The position numbers were made by a program, and so were the translations under genes. The notes beneath the pieces are model-generated. The model saw only the letters and a program-made list of their open reading frames with translations. It did no database searches and was not told the origin of the DNA. From assembly GCA_963838795.1 (NCBI GenBank), contig CAWISL010000008.1, positions 92,929-156,928 of the forward strand: a DNA stretch of 64,000 bases. Reading direction: 5' to 3'. Below, in pieces: positions 33,903 to 41,892 of this stretch. Origin of the DNA: JAIBJN01 sp963838795 (GTDB lineage Bacteria > Actinomycetota > Thermoleophilia > Gaiellales > Gaiellaceae). Positions within the stretch are counted from its first letter, which is position 1. Each line of letters starts with the position of its first letter.

Positions 33903-34978
33903 TGCGCGTCCTGTTCTTGCAGCAGCAGCCCTGCGTGCGGGCGTTCAAGTACGCCGTCGCGTTGCGCTCGGCGTTCCGAGGGATCCAGCTCGGCTTCGCC
34001 TACCAGGGCAAGACTTTGAGCGGCTGGTACGGCTCAGGTGATGAGCTCTTCGAGCGCTGGTGGAACCTAGGCTCGGAGCCGCTCAAGGGCCTTCGGCAAG
34101 TCGGCGAGGAGTTTCGTCCCGACCTCATCCACAGCCACAACCTTCCGGACTCCTTGACCGCGATCGCGCTTGAGCTCTTCGCCGGCCGGGTGCCGGTGGT
34201 CCACGACGTGCACGATCTCCAGAGCCTCAGGCGAACGCCCTACGAGCACGGCTTCCCAGAGCCGCTCGAGGCGCTCGCGCTTGAGCAACTCGCGATCGAG
34301 AAATGCTCGGCGCTGGTGACCGTCTCGGATGAGCTCTTGGAGGAGATCCACGCCCGCTACAACCTGACAGCGCCGGCGCTTGCGTTTCCGAATTACGCGC
34401 TTCGGCACGACCTGCCGCCAGCGCTCCCGCCCACAGAGCGGCGAAACGGCCATCCTCCGCGCCTCGTCTACCAGGGAACCCTCTCAACGAATGGCGGTCA
34501 CTACGACCTGCGAGGGATCTTCGGCGCGATAGTGGGCGAGGGTGTCTCGCTCGACTTCTATCCGTCGCGCGCCGTTCCCGCATATGCCGAGCTCGCCGCT
34601 GGACTGGACGGCTTACGCGTGCACGCGACGCTCCCGCCCTCGCGGCTGCTTGCCGCGCTGCCGGCGTATGACTTCGGCTGGGCCGGTTTCAACTCCACTC
34701 TGAACGAAGCCCACCTCGACACCTGCCTTCCGAATAAGGCCTACGAGTACATCGGCTGTGGCCTGCCCATACTGACGCTGCGGCACCGTGCACTCGCGCG
34801 ATTGGTTGACGACGGAGGCCTCGGCCTGAGTCTCGCGACGCTCGACGACCTTCTAGAGCAACTCGCGGCGGTGGACGTGGTCGAGCTGCGCTGCCGCATC
34901 GCGGCCGTGCGCCTTGAGCTCACGGTGGAGGCAAACATCCATCGCCTCGCCGCGCTCTACTTGACGGTCGCCGGCTAA
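33902..34978 (+). CDS. Glycosyltransferase, GT4-like
   Basis: The 358-residue protein has a GT-B layout: an N-terminal acceptor domain (MRVLFLQQQPCVRAFKYAVA, RPDLIHSHNLPDSLTAIALE, PVVHDVHDL) and a C-terminal donor domain (LVYQGTLSTNGGHYDLRGIF, LPNKAYEYIGCGLPILTL) with the Glu-containing loop near the end. It would move a nucleotide-sugar residue to a cell-envelope or extracellular glycan. It is translationally coupled to the acyltransferase gene. The sugar and acceptor are unknown. Confidence 0.82.
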   Translation: MRVLFLQQQPCVRAFKYAVALRSAFRGIQLGFAYQGKTLSGWYGSGDELFERWWNLGSEPLKGLRQVGEEFRPDLIHSHNLPDSLTAIALELFAGRVPVVHDVHDLQSLRRTPYEHGFPEPLEALALEQLAIEKCSALVTVSDELLEEIHARYNLTAPALAFPNYALRHDLPPALPPTERRNGHPPRLVYQGTLSTNGGHYDLRGIFGAIVGEGVSLDFYPSRAVPAYAELAAGLDGLRVHATLPPSRLLAALPAYDFGWAGFNSTLNEAHLDTCLPNKAYEYIGCGLPILTLRHRALARLVDDGGLGLSLATLDDLLEQLAAVDVVELRCRIAAVRLELTVEANIHRLAALYLTVAG

Positions 34979-35155
34979 GCAGGGGGCGCAGCCACCCGCG
35001 TCTACGCGGCTTGGCGGACCGAACCGGAGACGGTCGCGACGTCGTCCTCACGGCCTCCCACGCTTGCACATCCGAGCCGCTGCGGAGCCGCCGGCGAGCC
35101 CGCGAGGCACGGGTGATCGACAACAGCGATCATTAGCGCGAAAAGGAAGGGAGCC

Positions 35156-35626
35156 ATGGCAGACGTAACGAGGTTCCTCGAGGAGGCCGGGATCGACTTC
35201 GACGTGCTCGAGCACGCGCACACGGAGCGGGCGGCGGACGAGGCCGCCGCGCTCGGCGTCGGGCCCGAGGAGGTGGCGAAGACGCTCGTCCTGGTCGCGT
35301 CTGGCGACAACGTGCGCGCCGTGCTCGCCGCCTCGGAGCGGATCGACCTGCACAAGGTCGCCGCCGTACTCGGCGGCAAGAAGGTGCATCTGGCGAGCGA
35401 GGGCGGCCTCGCGCGCGACTACCCGGACTTCGAGCTCGGCGCCGTGCCGCCGTTCGGCGGAAGCGAGGATCGGGTGATCGTGGACGAGCGGCTCGCCAGC
35501 CGCGACTCGGTCGTGCTCGAAGCGGGCTCGCACGACAGATCGGTGCGACTGAAGGCATCCGACCTCGTGGGCCTGACGGGAGCGCAGGTGGCCGACATCT
35601 GCAGGGACGAGCCGCCGGCGGGTTAG
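35156..35626 (+). CDS. YbaK/EbsC-type aminoacyl-tRNA deacylase
   Basis: The 156-residue protein shows the YbaK fold: LEEAGIDFDVLEHAHTERAA, EVAKTLVLVASGD with the catalytic Lys, GGKKVHLASEG and LGAVPPFGG. Members hydrolyse mischarged tRNAs such as Cys-tRNA(Pro) or Ala-tRNA(Pro) in trans. AAGGAAGGGAG precedes the ATG. It stands alone, with about 180 bp on each side. Confidence 0.88.
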   Translation: MADVTRFLEEAGIDFDVLEHAHTERAADEAAALGVGPEEVAKTLVLVASGDNVRAVLAASERIDLHKVAAVLGGKKVHLASEGGLARDYPDFELGAVPPFGGSEDRVIVDERLASRDSVVLEAGSHDRSVRLKASDLVGLTGAQVADICRDEPPAG

Positions 35627-35799
35627 GCCTTCGTCTTCCTTCGCGGGCGCCTCTTTGACTCGATGCGGGCGGAGCCCGCGGATCACGTGGCGAGCGCCGA
35701 GGCGCTCTCGACCTGGGTGGAACGTGGTGTGTCGTTTGCTAGCTCTCTGCCCGCAACCAGTGATCCCCGAGCCCGAAACGCCGCTCCTAAACTCCCGGT

Positions 35800-36192
35800 G
35801 TGCCTCTAGCACCCCTCCCGGACACCCTGGTCGAGTTCATGAAACAACCGCATGCGGCGGTCATCTCGACCGTCCGCACCGACGGCGCGCCGTACTCGGC
35901 CGCGACCTGGTACGACTGGGAGGAGGGCAAGGTCCTTGTCAACATGGACTTCGAGCGGCTGCGCCTGGGTCACATGCGCCGCGACCCCCGGGTCGCCATT
36001 ACCGTGCTGGACATCGGGGATTGGTATCGCGCCGTCACGGTGCTCGGCCGGGTCGTCGAGCTCCATGACGACGAGGGCCTGGCGGACATCGACCGCCTCT
36101 CGATGCGCTACCGCGGCGAGCCGTACTGGAACCGTGCGCGGAAGCGAGTGACGGCTCTCATCGAGCCGGAACGCTGGCACGAGCATTCCTGA
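35800..36192 (+). CDS. PPOX-class F420/FMN-dependent oxidoreductase
   Basis: The 130-residue protein has the split-barrel flavin-binding pattern (HAAVISTVRTDGAPYSAATW, VLVNMDFERLRLGHMRRDPR, IEPERWHEH), as in TIGR03618-type F420-dependent enzymes. Members reduce diverse small molecules or biliverdin. GTG 35800 is the start; no clear Shine-Dalgarno is present. The stop lies just before the tmRNA-like stretch, so the right-hand attachment event did not truncate it noticeably. Confidence 0.82.
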   Translation: MPLAPLPDTLVEFMKQPHAAVISTVRTDGAPYSAATWYDWEEGKVLVNMDFERLRLGHMRRDPRVAITVLDIGDWYRAVTVLGRVVELHDDEGLADIDRLSMRYRGEPYWNRARKRVTALIEPERWHEHS

Positions 36193-36199
36193 AGCCAGG

Positions 36200-36335
36200 A
36201 GCTCGGCAGGGCCACAGTTCGCCAAGCGAATTCTGGGCTCGTAGGCCGGAGTCTAGGCCCGGCGATCCCACAGCCGGGCGGCTCTCGCCACGAGTCGCAG
36301 AGCCGCGGACGCGGGTTCGATTCCCGCCGCCTCCA
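36200..36335 (+). ncRNA. Partial tmRNA (3' region)
   Basis: The stretch ends in the same 30-bp T-arm plus acceptor sequence as 32778-32807. Upstream are several compact stems, as expected of the tmRNA pseudoknot region: GCCCGGC/GCCGGGC (36257/36273), GGCTCT/AGAGCC (36280/36299) and AGTTCGC/GCGAATT around 36220-36240. No 5' half or tag reading frame is visible upstream, where a protein gene sits. It is probably a 3' remnant left by an integration or deletion. Confidence 0.5.
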
Positions 36336-36469
36336 TCGGTTTGGTTGAGCCGAATAATGCATCGCAACTTCGCTACGTCGGTAACACTCGGACGCGATCA
36401 TCGATCACTCGTGAGTCGAACGTCGCGCTCCGGTTCCCACCTGCACGCGAATCTCAACCCGACGCACGA

Positions 36470-36497
36470 GAGGGGAGGGACTGATTGCCCTCCCCTC
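36470..36497 (-). terminator. Hairpin downstream of the Rho_N-like gene
   Basis: GAGGGGAGGG (36470-36479) pairs over 10 bp with CCCTCCCCTC (36488-36497). It lies 10 bp after the stop of the small minus-strand gene. No T tract follows. Confidence 0.55.
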
Positions 36498-36507
36498 CGT
36501 ACGGGCG

Positions 36508-36630
36508 TTAGCGCCGCCGATCGACGGCGGCCTTGAGTTGCCCCTTGTTCATCTTCGAGCGGCCCTTGACTCCGAGACGCTTAGCCTCTCGGTAGAGCTG
36601 CTCCCTTGTGCGCTCTCTTCCTTGCGCCAT
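36508..36630 (-). CDS. 40-residue Rho_N-like basic protein
   Basis: This short gene encodes TREQLYREAKRLGVKGRSKM, then NKGQLKAAVDRRR, after a MAQGRER start. The pattern resembles the Rho transcription terminator N-terminal/SAP-like helical motif found in short stand-alone actinobacterial proteins. A GAGGGGG Shine-Dalgarno lies seven bases upstream of ATG 36630, and a hairpin follows the stop. Nucleic-acid binding is likely. It is below common gene-finder length limits. Confidence 0.65.
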   Translation of the reverse strand: MAQGRERTREQLYREAKRLGVKGRSKMNKGQLKAAVDRRR

Positions 36631-37028
36631 GAGTGACCCCCTCTCAAAGATCGTTCTTCGTCACCTACCTGATTGGGGCGCGATCAAAACACCATCAAGA
36701 AGCCCACCGCAGCAATGTCACACTTGCCCGCGAGCCCGCGCCGATGAACGAGCTCGGCCAGGGCAGCTGCTGCGCCTTCGGCCGCCGACCCGCCAGCCCG
36801 GCCAAGCAGGCGAGCACCGCGTGGGCCTCCTCGAATCCGACGTCCGGGATCTCGGCGCAATAGCGGGCGTGCCAGCGAAGCGCGGCCGGTAGACCTTGAC
36901 TTGCGCTCGACTTCGTCAGCCTCCCGGACGCGCTCGAGCTCGTCCTGCTCCTGGTCGACGACCCCCGAAGGTTTCGGCGAGCAGTCGCCGTTCGCGTGAC
37001 CAAGCAGGTCACGACTCTGCAGACATGA
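36631..37028. other. Gene-poor stretch with one coding relic
   Basis: No intact gene is visible. On the minus strand around 36750-36890 a short protein-like run (LPAALRWHARYCAEIPDVGF, EEAHAVLACLAGLAGR) has sensible composition but no start, end or recognisable family. It is probably the remains of an element gene. Confidence 0.4.
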
Positions 37029-37056
37029 GCGGGGCCTCCCCGAAGGGAGGCCCCGC
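37029..37056 (-). terminator. Terminator hairpin after the LVIVD gene
   Basis: GCGGGGCCTCCC (37029-37040) and GGGAGGCCCCGC (37045-37056) pair over 12 bp around CGAA. It lies 24 bp beyond the minus-strand gene's stop. Confidence 0.7.
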
Positions 37057-37079
37057 TTCGTACTGTGCGCTGACGACGC

Positions 37080-38651
37080 TTAGTCCATCGTCTGCGGGTT
37101 CAGGTGGTCGACCAGCCTCGGCCTGGCGGGCCTCTGGATGTTCGTCCGGTACACGACCATGCCCTGCGCAAGGGCGTTGTTGATGACGCCGTCCGATGCG
37201 TAGACGGGGATCCCGCGCCCCTTCTTGAACAGCGGGCCCGTGTACGGGTACGCGGACCAGGTGCCCGAGTTCCTCGCCGGGTCGTAGTACGCGATCTCCC
37301 TCAGCCTCGTGGGCCTGGTGAAGTCGATCACGTCGACGCCGCCCGTGTACCACGCGTTCACAAGCAGGTCGCGCTGGATGCCCATGACCTGCATGCCCAT
37401 GTGCGCGGAGCAGTACTCGCCGGCCGCGGTGTTGGGCCGCACGTCTCCGACGTGGAACTCACTGAAGAACTCCCCAGTCTCCGTGTCGGAGAAGAACATC
37501 CTGCCGGTCTTGTGCGTTCCTCCGGCCGGGTTCCACGGCCGCGGCGAGTAGTTCGTCATCGGCGGACAGCCGCTCCCGAAGGACTCGTCGACCGTGTTCA
37601 GAACGGTCCCGTCGTTGTTGAACATCGCGGAGTGGAAGAAGTCGACCGCCCCGGGGATGTTCCCGGTGCCGCCCGAGCTGACCTCGTCGTCCACGATCGA
37701 GATCGGGTTCTGCGTGTCCGGGATCCCGTTCGCGCCGATCTCCCACACCTGAGCCTGCTCGGCGCACGCCCCGCCGGCGAGGCGATGCTCGACGTGGACG
37801 ACGATGTCGTGGCAGGCCACTGCGGCGGGCTCGAAGGGGGGCGAGGGGAGACCCTTTTCACCCCACTCCATCCTGCCGTCCGGGTCGCCCGGATAGCTGA
37901 TCTGCGGCTGCACGTCGAGCTCCTGGGCCGCCGCCGGGTTGGCGAGGGGCACCTCGACGATCTGGATCACGCCGTGGAGCGGATTGGCCGGGCTCCCGGG
38001 GTCCTCGTCGTACGGGTTGGCCGTGTTCAGGTACTCAGTGTCGCCGCACGTGGGTCCGGCCCCCAGCGGGTATGACGACACGTAGACGATCAGCCTGCCC
38101 GGCTCCTCGGGCCACAGCGTGATCGTGTGTGCGCCGCAGTCCGTGTACACGGACTTGACCTGCTGGATGCTCGTGAAGGGAGCCGCCGGGTTGTCGCTCA
38201 TCGTGAAGACGCGGACGCCCTCCCAGCCGGTCGGGGTGCCGCCCGGCACCCGCGCCGCGCCACACTCGGGGCTGGCCATCGTGGTGTCCACGGCCAGGAG
38301 CATGAGGTCGGCAACCCCGTTGCCATTGCGGTCCCACAGGATCGGGTCGTTTTGGGCTCCGTCACAGGCGAAATCCCTCACCAGCCGTGGAGCGGCGGGG
38401 TTGGAGATGTCGAAGATCCGCACGCCGCCGCGAGGCGCGGTACCGGGCGGGAACCCGGCAGAGCCGGTGTAGTAGCCGACGAAGGCGTGCTTGCCCCAGA
38501 AGGCAAGGTCCGAGTTGGTCGCCTGGTTCGGGGACGTGAAGATCTCGTCCATCTTCTTGCTCTGGTCCGCGACCGGCTGTGCGCCCGCGATCCCGGCGAG
38601 AACCCCTAACGCGACGACGGTGGATACGAGTAAGCGAAACGAACGTCTCAT
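37080..38651 (-). CDS. Secreted LVIVD-repeat protein
   Basis: The 523-residue protein has a Sec signal peptide (RSFRLLVSTVVALGVLAGIA, cleaved after about AQP) and beta-propeller-like LVIVD repeats such as VRIFDISNPAAPRLVRDFAC and VDVIDFTRPTRLREIAYYDP. Such proteins are exported or surface-bound, with no established enzyme activity. Cysteine pairs (FACDGAQ, PECGAA, TDCGAH, PTCGD) suggest disulfides. ATG 38651 is preferred because it gives a clean signal peptide. It stands alone with its own terminator. Confidence 0.78.
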   Translation of the reverse strand: MRRSFRLLVSTVVALGVLAGIAGAQPVADQSKKMDEIFTSPNQATNSDLAFWGKHAFVGYYTGSAGFPPGTAPRGGVRIFDISNPAAPRLVRDFACDGAQNDPILWDRNGNGVADLMLLAVDTTMASPECGAARVPGGTPTGWEGVRVFTMSDNPAAPFTSIQQVKSVYTDCGAHTITLWPEEPGRLIVYVSSYPLGAGPTCGDTEYLNTANPYDEDPGSPANPLHGVIQIVEVPLANPAAAQELDVQPQISYPGDPDGRMEWGEKGLPSPPFEPAAVACHDIVVHVEHRLAGGACAEQAQVWEIGANGIPDTQNPISIVDDEVSSGGTGNIPGAVDFFHSAMFNNDGTVLNTVDESFGSGCPPMTNYSPRPWNPAGGTHKTGRMFFSDTETGEFFSEFHVGDVRPNTAAGEYCSAHMGMQVMGIQRDLLVNAWYTGGVDVIDFTRPTRLREIAYYDPARNSGTWSAYPYTGPLFKKGRGIPVYASDGVINNALAQGMVVYRTNIQRPARPRLVDHLNPQTMD

Positions 38652-38854
38652 ACTGTCGTTGCACCTCCCCATTGCGAAACAGTCGAGGTCCCGTGGTCAG
38701 GACAGCCGGGAGGGCTGCGGCTGCGCCGCGCTGGGGTTCCAGGCCCACCCATCGCTGATGCCCCGTCAACCACCACGCCGCACTCCCCCTAGTACGGTCC
38801 TCCGGTCGGCGCAGTCTAACCGAGTTCGAGCGCAAGCACAGGGGCAGGTCGAAG

Positions 38855-38888
38855 CCGTCGGCGCGGGCTCGACGGGGCGAGCGAGGCC
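38855..38888. repeat. 34-bp dispersed repeat, copy 1
   Basis: This copy matches 41186-41219 except for two positions (G/A differences). Both contain CCGTCG and CGACGG, able to form a small hairpin, followed by GGGCGAGCGA. Both copies are intergenic. Function is unknown. Confidence 0.6.
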
Positions 38889-38953
38889 GTCCACCGGTGG
38901 GCTGGCGGGCAACCGTTGCGCTGACCGGTGGCGGACGAGCTAGCCGTCTCGCT

Positions 38954-39439
38954 CTACGTTGTTCCGGCCTCGTTGGAGCGTGGATCCTGCTCGATGGTTT
39001 CGTCGACTGCGACGGTCTTCTCGACGAGCAGGAAGCGTTCGTTCTCCTCGATCACCCGCTCGATTTCGAGCCGTTGATGGCCAGGAACCAGCATGAACAC
39101 CGTCGGGCGAGACCGTGCCCGCTCGTACTCGTCGTTCGTGAGCTCGATGTTTGCAAAACACGCCGTGTCGCTGCACTCGCACAGATAGTCGGTCGTCTTC
39201 GACCACGGGGCGGCCTCGTCATCGAGGCGCTCGTTCACTGCCCGAAAGAGACTCTCGTTCTTGGCTAGCCGTTCGTCAGAGAGAGACACCGCTCGCTCCC
39301 ATCTCCCCCCGCCTAGTGCGCTTTTCTCGTACTCCGCGATCAACGATTCGATCGCCTTGGGCAAGCTGGACGGGCGATCGTTTCGCTCACGGAACTCTGC
39401 CCGCAGGCGATACAGGGTTCTCAGCGCCTCCTCACGCAC
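38954..39439 (-). CDS. Cys-motif hypothetical protein (family member 1)
   Basis: The core of this protein has DERLAKNESLFRAVNERLDD, then YLCECSDTACFANIELTNDE, YERARS and RVIEENERFLLVEK. The C-E-C...C cluster followed by L-T-x-x-E-Y recurs in two other genes of this region. The frame opens at GTG 39439 (161 residues). GTG 39289 has GGGAG upstream and starts where family likeness begins (111 residues), so that may be the true start. No function is known. Metal binding by the Cys residues is a guess. Confidence 0.6.
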   Translation of the reverse strand: MREEALRTLYRLRAEFRERNDRPSSLPKAIESLIAEYEKSALGGGRWERAVSLSDERLAKNESLFRAVNERLDDEAAPWSKTTDYLCECSDTACFANIELTNDEYERARSRPTVFMLVPGHQRLEIERVIEENERFLLVEKTVAVDETIEQDPRSNEAGTT

Positions 39440-39446
39440 TTGCGGG

Positions 39447-39710
39447 TCATGACTTGTCGGATCCGCCTGAACGAGGATCCATCTCCTCCAAGTCGTCCTG
39501 GGCGACGAGCTTCTCGACCACGACGTACCCGTCGTCGCGGAAAAATAATCAGCTCGATCTGGGGATGTCGTGATCCGCCTTGGTCACGAACCAGGTGTAG
39601 TTCGAGCGGATCCGCTCATAGGACGAGAGGGTCAGCGCGACCGTCTCGATGCACTCAGTGAGAGGGTCGGAGAGAGGCCGGAGGTAGAGGAGGTAGTCCG
39701 CTGCCGTCAT
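39447..39710 (-). pseudogene. Family member 2, with compensating homopolymer shifts
   Basis: From ATG 39710 the frame reads MTAADYLLYLRPLSDPLTEC and VALTLSSYERIRSNYTWFVT, then hits TGA at 39549-39551. After it, in the same overall frame, comes RDDGYVVVEKLVAQDDLEEM and a stop at 39447. Restoring one C near 39561-39564 and removing one A/T near 39541-39545 gives an 87-residue protein with QIELIIFRDDGYVVVEK. It resembles the neighbouring Cys-motif protein but lacks the Cys pair. Sequencing error is the likeliest cause. Confidence 0.55.
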
Positions 39711-39790
39711 CCGGTCCTCCGGCCTCGTTCTCATCTACCCACACGTCTTGGTTCGCAACCCTGGCCGCCGAGCCTCAGCATCCCGACCGC

Positions 39791-39820
39791 GGGGCGCGGG
39801 CCGCAAGGTCTCCCTAGGAT
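39791..39820. repeat. Dispersed intergenic repeat type A, copy 1
   Basis: GGCGCGGGCCGCAAGG followed by CT-CCTAGGA here resembles 43233-43262 (GGCGCAGGCCGCAAGG). Most positions agree over about 30 bp, including the palindromic CCTAGG. Both copies lie between unrelated genes. Confidence 0.5.
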
Positions 39821-39939
39821 GCCCCAGAGGCTCACTGGGTCGACAGACGGCAGGCCCGCTATGGCCACACAGACCGTAGCCATGGCGGCACGCTTGCGTC
39901 CCGCCGGCGCCAGTCGAGACCATCGGCGCAGGGTTGCCG

Positions 39940-40530
39940 CTACCGAGTTAGCGCCGACCGCGAGTCCAGCAACTCACGGACGAGTTCGTCCTTCCGGCGT
40001 AGGACCTCCCTCTTGAGCTCGTCCCACGCCAGCTGATAGTCGAGCGGCGGCCTCTGACCCAGTGCGACTGGGCGCGCGGCCACGGAGCTCATATGCTCGG
40101 CGGGCATCGAAAGCGCGGCCGCGATTTCGCGTAGCGCATCGTCACGCCGCTGACGGTCCTGGATCCCTGAGAGGGCGTAGAAACGCTCGACGGCCGACCC
40201 GTATTCATCCCAGTCCCTTGCCAAAGGTGTGTCCGGAAAGTAGACGCGGATCTTCGAGGAGATTACGGCAGATGCGACGATCCAGTTTCGGTAGGCGGCA
40301 TCGAAGGTCTCCTGCGACTGGCTCGCCGCGCCCAGCTCGGCGAACTGGATGGCCGTCACGAAGTCCGCTACCGCGTCATTGATCTCCGCGAAGAGCTCGC
40401 TCTTGATCGTCAGCTCCTTGTCCCGGTTCTGCGAGTGCCGGGTTAGGCGAGGCACGACCAAGCTAGTGAGGAAGGCTCCGGCGAGGAGGAGCAGAAGGGG
40501 GTGCGCAAGCCAGTCGGACACGGCGCCCAC
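39940..40530 (-). CDS. Membrane-anchored helical hypothetical protein
   Basis: The 196-residue protein has one N-terminal membrane helix (LAHPLLLLLAGAFLTSLVVP) followed by a charged helical cytoplasmic domain (SELFAEINDAVADFVTAIQF, RQRRDDALREIAAALSM). I recognise no family with certainty. It is a single gene with about 230 bp of gene-free sequence on either side. The start at 40530 gives a short, sensible N-terminus. Confidence 0.6.
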   Translation of the reverse strand: MGAVSDWLAHPLLLLLAGAFLTSLVVPRLTRHSQNRDKELTIKSELFAEINDAVADFVTAIQFAELGAASQSQETFDAAYRNWIVASAVISSKIRVYFPDTPLARDWDEYGSAVERFYALSGIQDRQRRDDALREIAAALSMPAEHMSSVAARPVALGQRPPLDYQLAWDELKREVLRRKDELVRELLDSRSALTR

Positions 40531-40798
40531 GGACGACTCTAGCGACGAGTTCGGCCGACCCGTGCGAGCCGTGACAACTTACGCAGGCAGGATGTCGAAG
40601 TGGATGACGACTCAGCCTTCGACCTGGCTCGGTTCGACCGCGCCCCGGCCTCTACTCGTCGGGCTCGTCGACCCGCTCGCCACCGAGGCACCGACCGGCC
40701 CGTCCTCAGGGAACGGAGGCGAATGCGGTCCGCGCCGGCTCGTCTGTCGTCGTGGGCTGAGCGGGCGAACGAGACGCTGCCGACCTCGCCGCGCTTGC

Positions 40799-41134
40799 CT
40801 AAGTCAATCGGCCGAAGCAGATCGTGCGGCCGGGCCGCACCTCGCGTTCCTCATAGGTGACCTGGTCGATGGTGCCGCCTGTGGCATCGATGAGAACGAG
40901 CGCGTCGCCCTTGTTCGCAAGCTGGAGACCTGCGTCCAGGTGGACCTGCAGGACTGCTCCGCCAGCCAGGGTGCCGGCGAGGTTGTTTCGCGTGCCGGCA
41001 GCATCGACGAGGCTCCATCCGGCAAGTTCGACGGAAGAGGCCGTGGTGTTCAAGACGGTCACCGTCTCCTGTCCTAGGTCGGTGCCGAGCGGGTCCGGCA
41101 GTGCCGCCACGATGAGGACGTCGCCGGCTGCCGG
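40799..41134 (-). CDS. Lamin-tail-domain protein, probably lacking its N-terminus
   Basis: About 110 residues form a lamin-tail (LTD) immunoglobulin-like domain: GDVLIVAALPDPLGTDLGQE, TVTVLNTTASSVELAGWSLV, VLQVHLDAGLQLANKGDALV and QVTYEEREVRPGRTI. LTDs usually sit at the end of secreted nucleases or surface proteins. The frame continues upstream to 41284, but that part crosses a dispersed repeat and a terminator and looks non-coding. The gene is therefore probably truncated. Confidence 0.55.
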   Translation of the reverse strand, partial: PAAGDVLIVAALPDPLGTDLGQETVTVLNTTASSVELAGWSLVDAAGTRNNLAGTLAGGAVLQVHLDAGLQLANKGDALVLIDATGGTIDQVTYEEREVRPGRTICFGRLT

Positions 41135-41185
41135 CCTTGCGGGTCGACGGCCGAAGCCAGCTGCGGCGGCGCTTGCGGAGTTCGT

Positions 41186-41219
41186 CCGTCGGCGCAGGCT
41201 CGACGGGGCGAGCGAAGCC
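41186..41219. repeat. 34-bp dispersed repeat, copy 2
   Basis: Second copy of the element at 38855-38888, with two substitutions. It lies in the frame upstream of the lamin-tail domain, which argues that this part is not coding. Confidence 0.6.
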
Positions 41220-41256
41220 CTTACGCGGTGGGCGGGCTGAATCAGAAAGCCCGCCG

Positions 41257-41290
41257 ACGGGGGTGACGCCCAAACGGGCGCCACCCCCGT
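41257..41290 (-). terminator. Terminator hairpin after first barrel-like gene
   Basis: ACGGGGGTG-A-CGCCC (41257-41271) pairs with GGGCG-C-CACCCCCGT (41276-41290) around AAAC, with one mismatch. It lies 17 bp past the minus-strand stop. Confidence 0.7.
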
Positions 41291-41307
41291 TGGTGCTCTG
41301 TCCGGCC

Positions 41308-41811
41308 TCAGTCGATGATCTTGAACGTCAGCTGAGACTCCGTCTCGCTCACGTCGACAACCGTCAGCACGCCGTGGGCGGTCTTGTACCGTCCGGTACC
41401 GCCCGTGATCGCGAAGTGCTGTGTCGGCTCACCTTCTTCGTCGCCGGTAAGGGTGGCGAGCCCCTGGATCGTGATTTGGCCCTTCGGCAACTGCGCAGTG
41501 CCGACGCAATGCAGCGTCCCGCCCATGGGCTCTAGGCGCATGAGCGTACAAACGACGCCGGCGATGCCCACCTTCTCACCCCGGCGGAAGAGGTCCTGGG
41601 TGAATGCGAGCTGGTCGCCGAGGCTGTCTGCCGGCTCGCCAAGGTCGGAAACGCTCTCCTCGACAAAAATCCCGGTAACGCGGATGACCTCCACCGACCT
41701 CTTGCCCCGATCCCCTGAGTTGCCGCTCGAGGACGAGGTGGATGCGACCGTGATGCTCGCCACCGCGAGCAGAAAGACGACGACCGCGCCCAGTCTGAAC
41801 TTGTTCCGCAT
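41308..41811 (-). CDS. Secreted allene-oxide-cyclase/dirigent-like barrel protein, copy 1
   Basis: The 167-residue protein has a signal peptide (FRLGAVVVFLLAVASITVAS) and an eight-strand barrel pattern as in allene oxide cyclase-like or dirigent proteins: SLGDQLAFTQDLFRRGEKVG, CVGTAQLPKGQITIQGLATL, FAITGGTGRYKTAHG and a final VSETESQLTFKII. The family binds hydrophobic ligands; no activity is known for bacterial members. GGGAGGGAG precedes the ATG. It is a diverged duplicate of the gene at 41893-42381, each with its own terminator. Confidence 0.7.
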   Translation of the reverse strand: MRNKFRLGAVVVFLLAVASITVASTSSSSGNSGDRGKRSVEVIRVTGIFVEESVSDLGEPADSLGDQLAFTQDLFRRGEKVGIAGVVCTLMRLEPMGGTLHCVGTAQLPKGQITIQGLATLTGDEEGEPTQHFAITGGTGRYKTAHGVLTVVDVSETESQLTFKIID

Positions 41812-41836
41812 GGCGCTCCCTCCCTAGGTCAACTCG

Positions 41837-41872
41837 GGCAAGGGTGCCGCCGGGACAGACGCCACCCTTGCC
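41837..41872 (-). terminator. Terminator hairpin after second barrel-like gene
   Basis: GGCAAGGGTG (41837-41846) pairs over 10 bp with CACCCTTGCC (41863-41872). It lies about 20 bp past the stop at 41893. Confidence 0.6.
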
Positions 41873-41892
41873 TTCCACTCCTCCCTGTCGTT

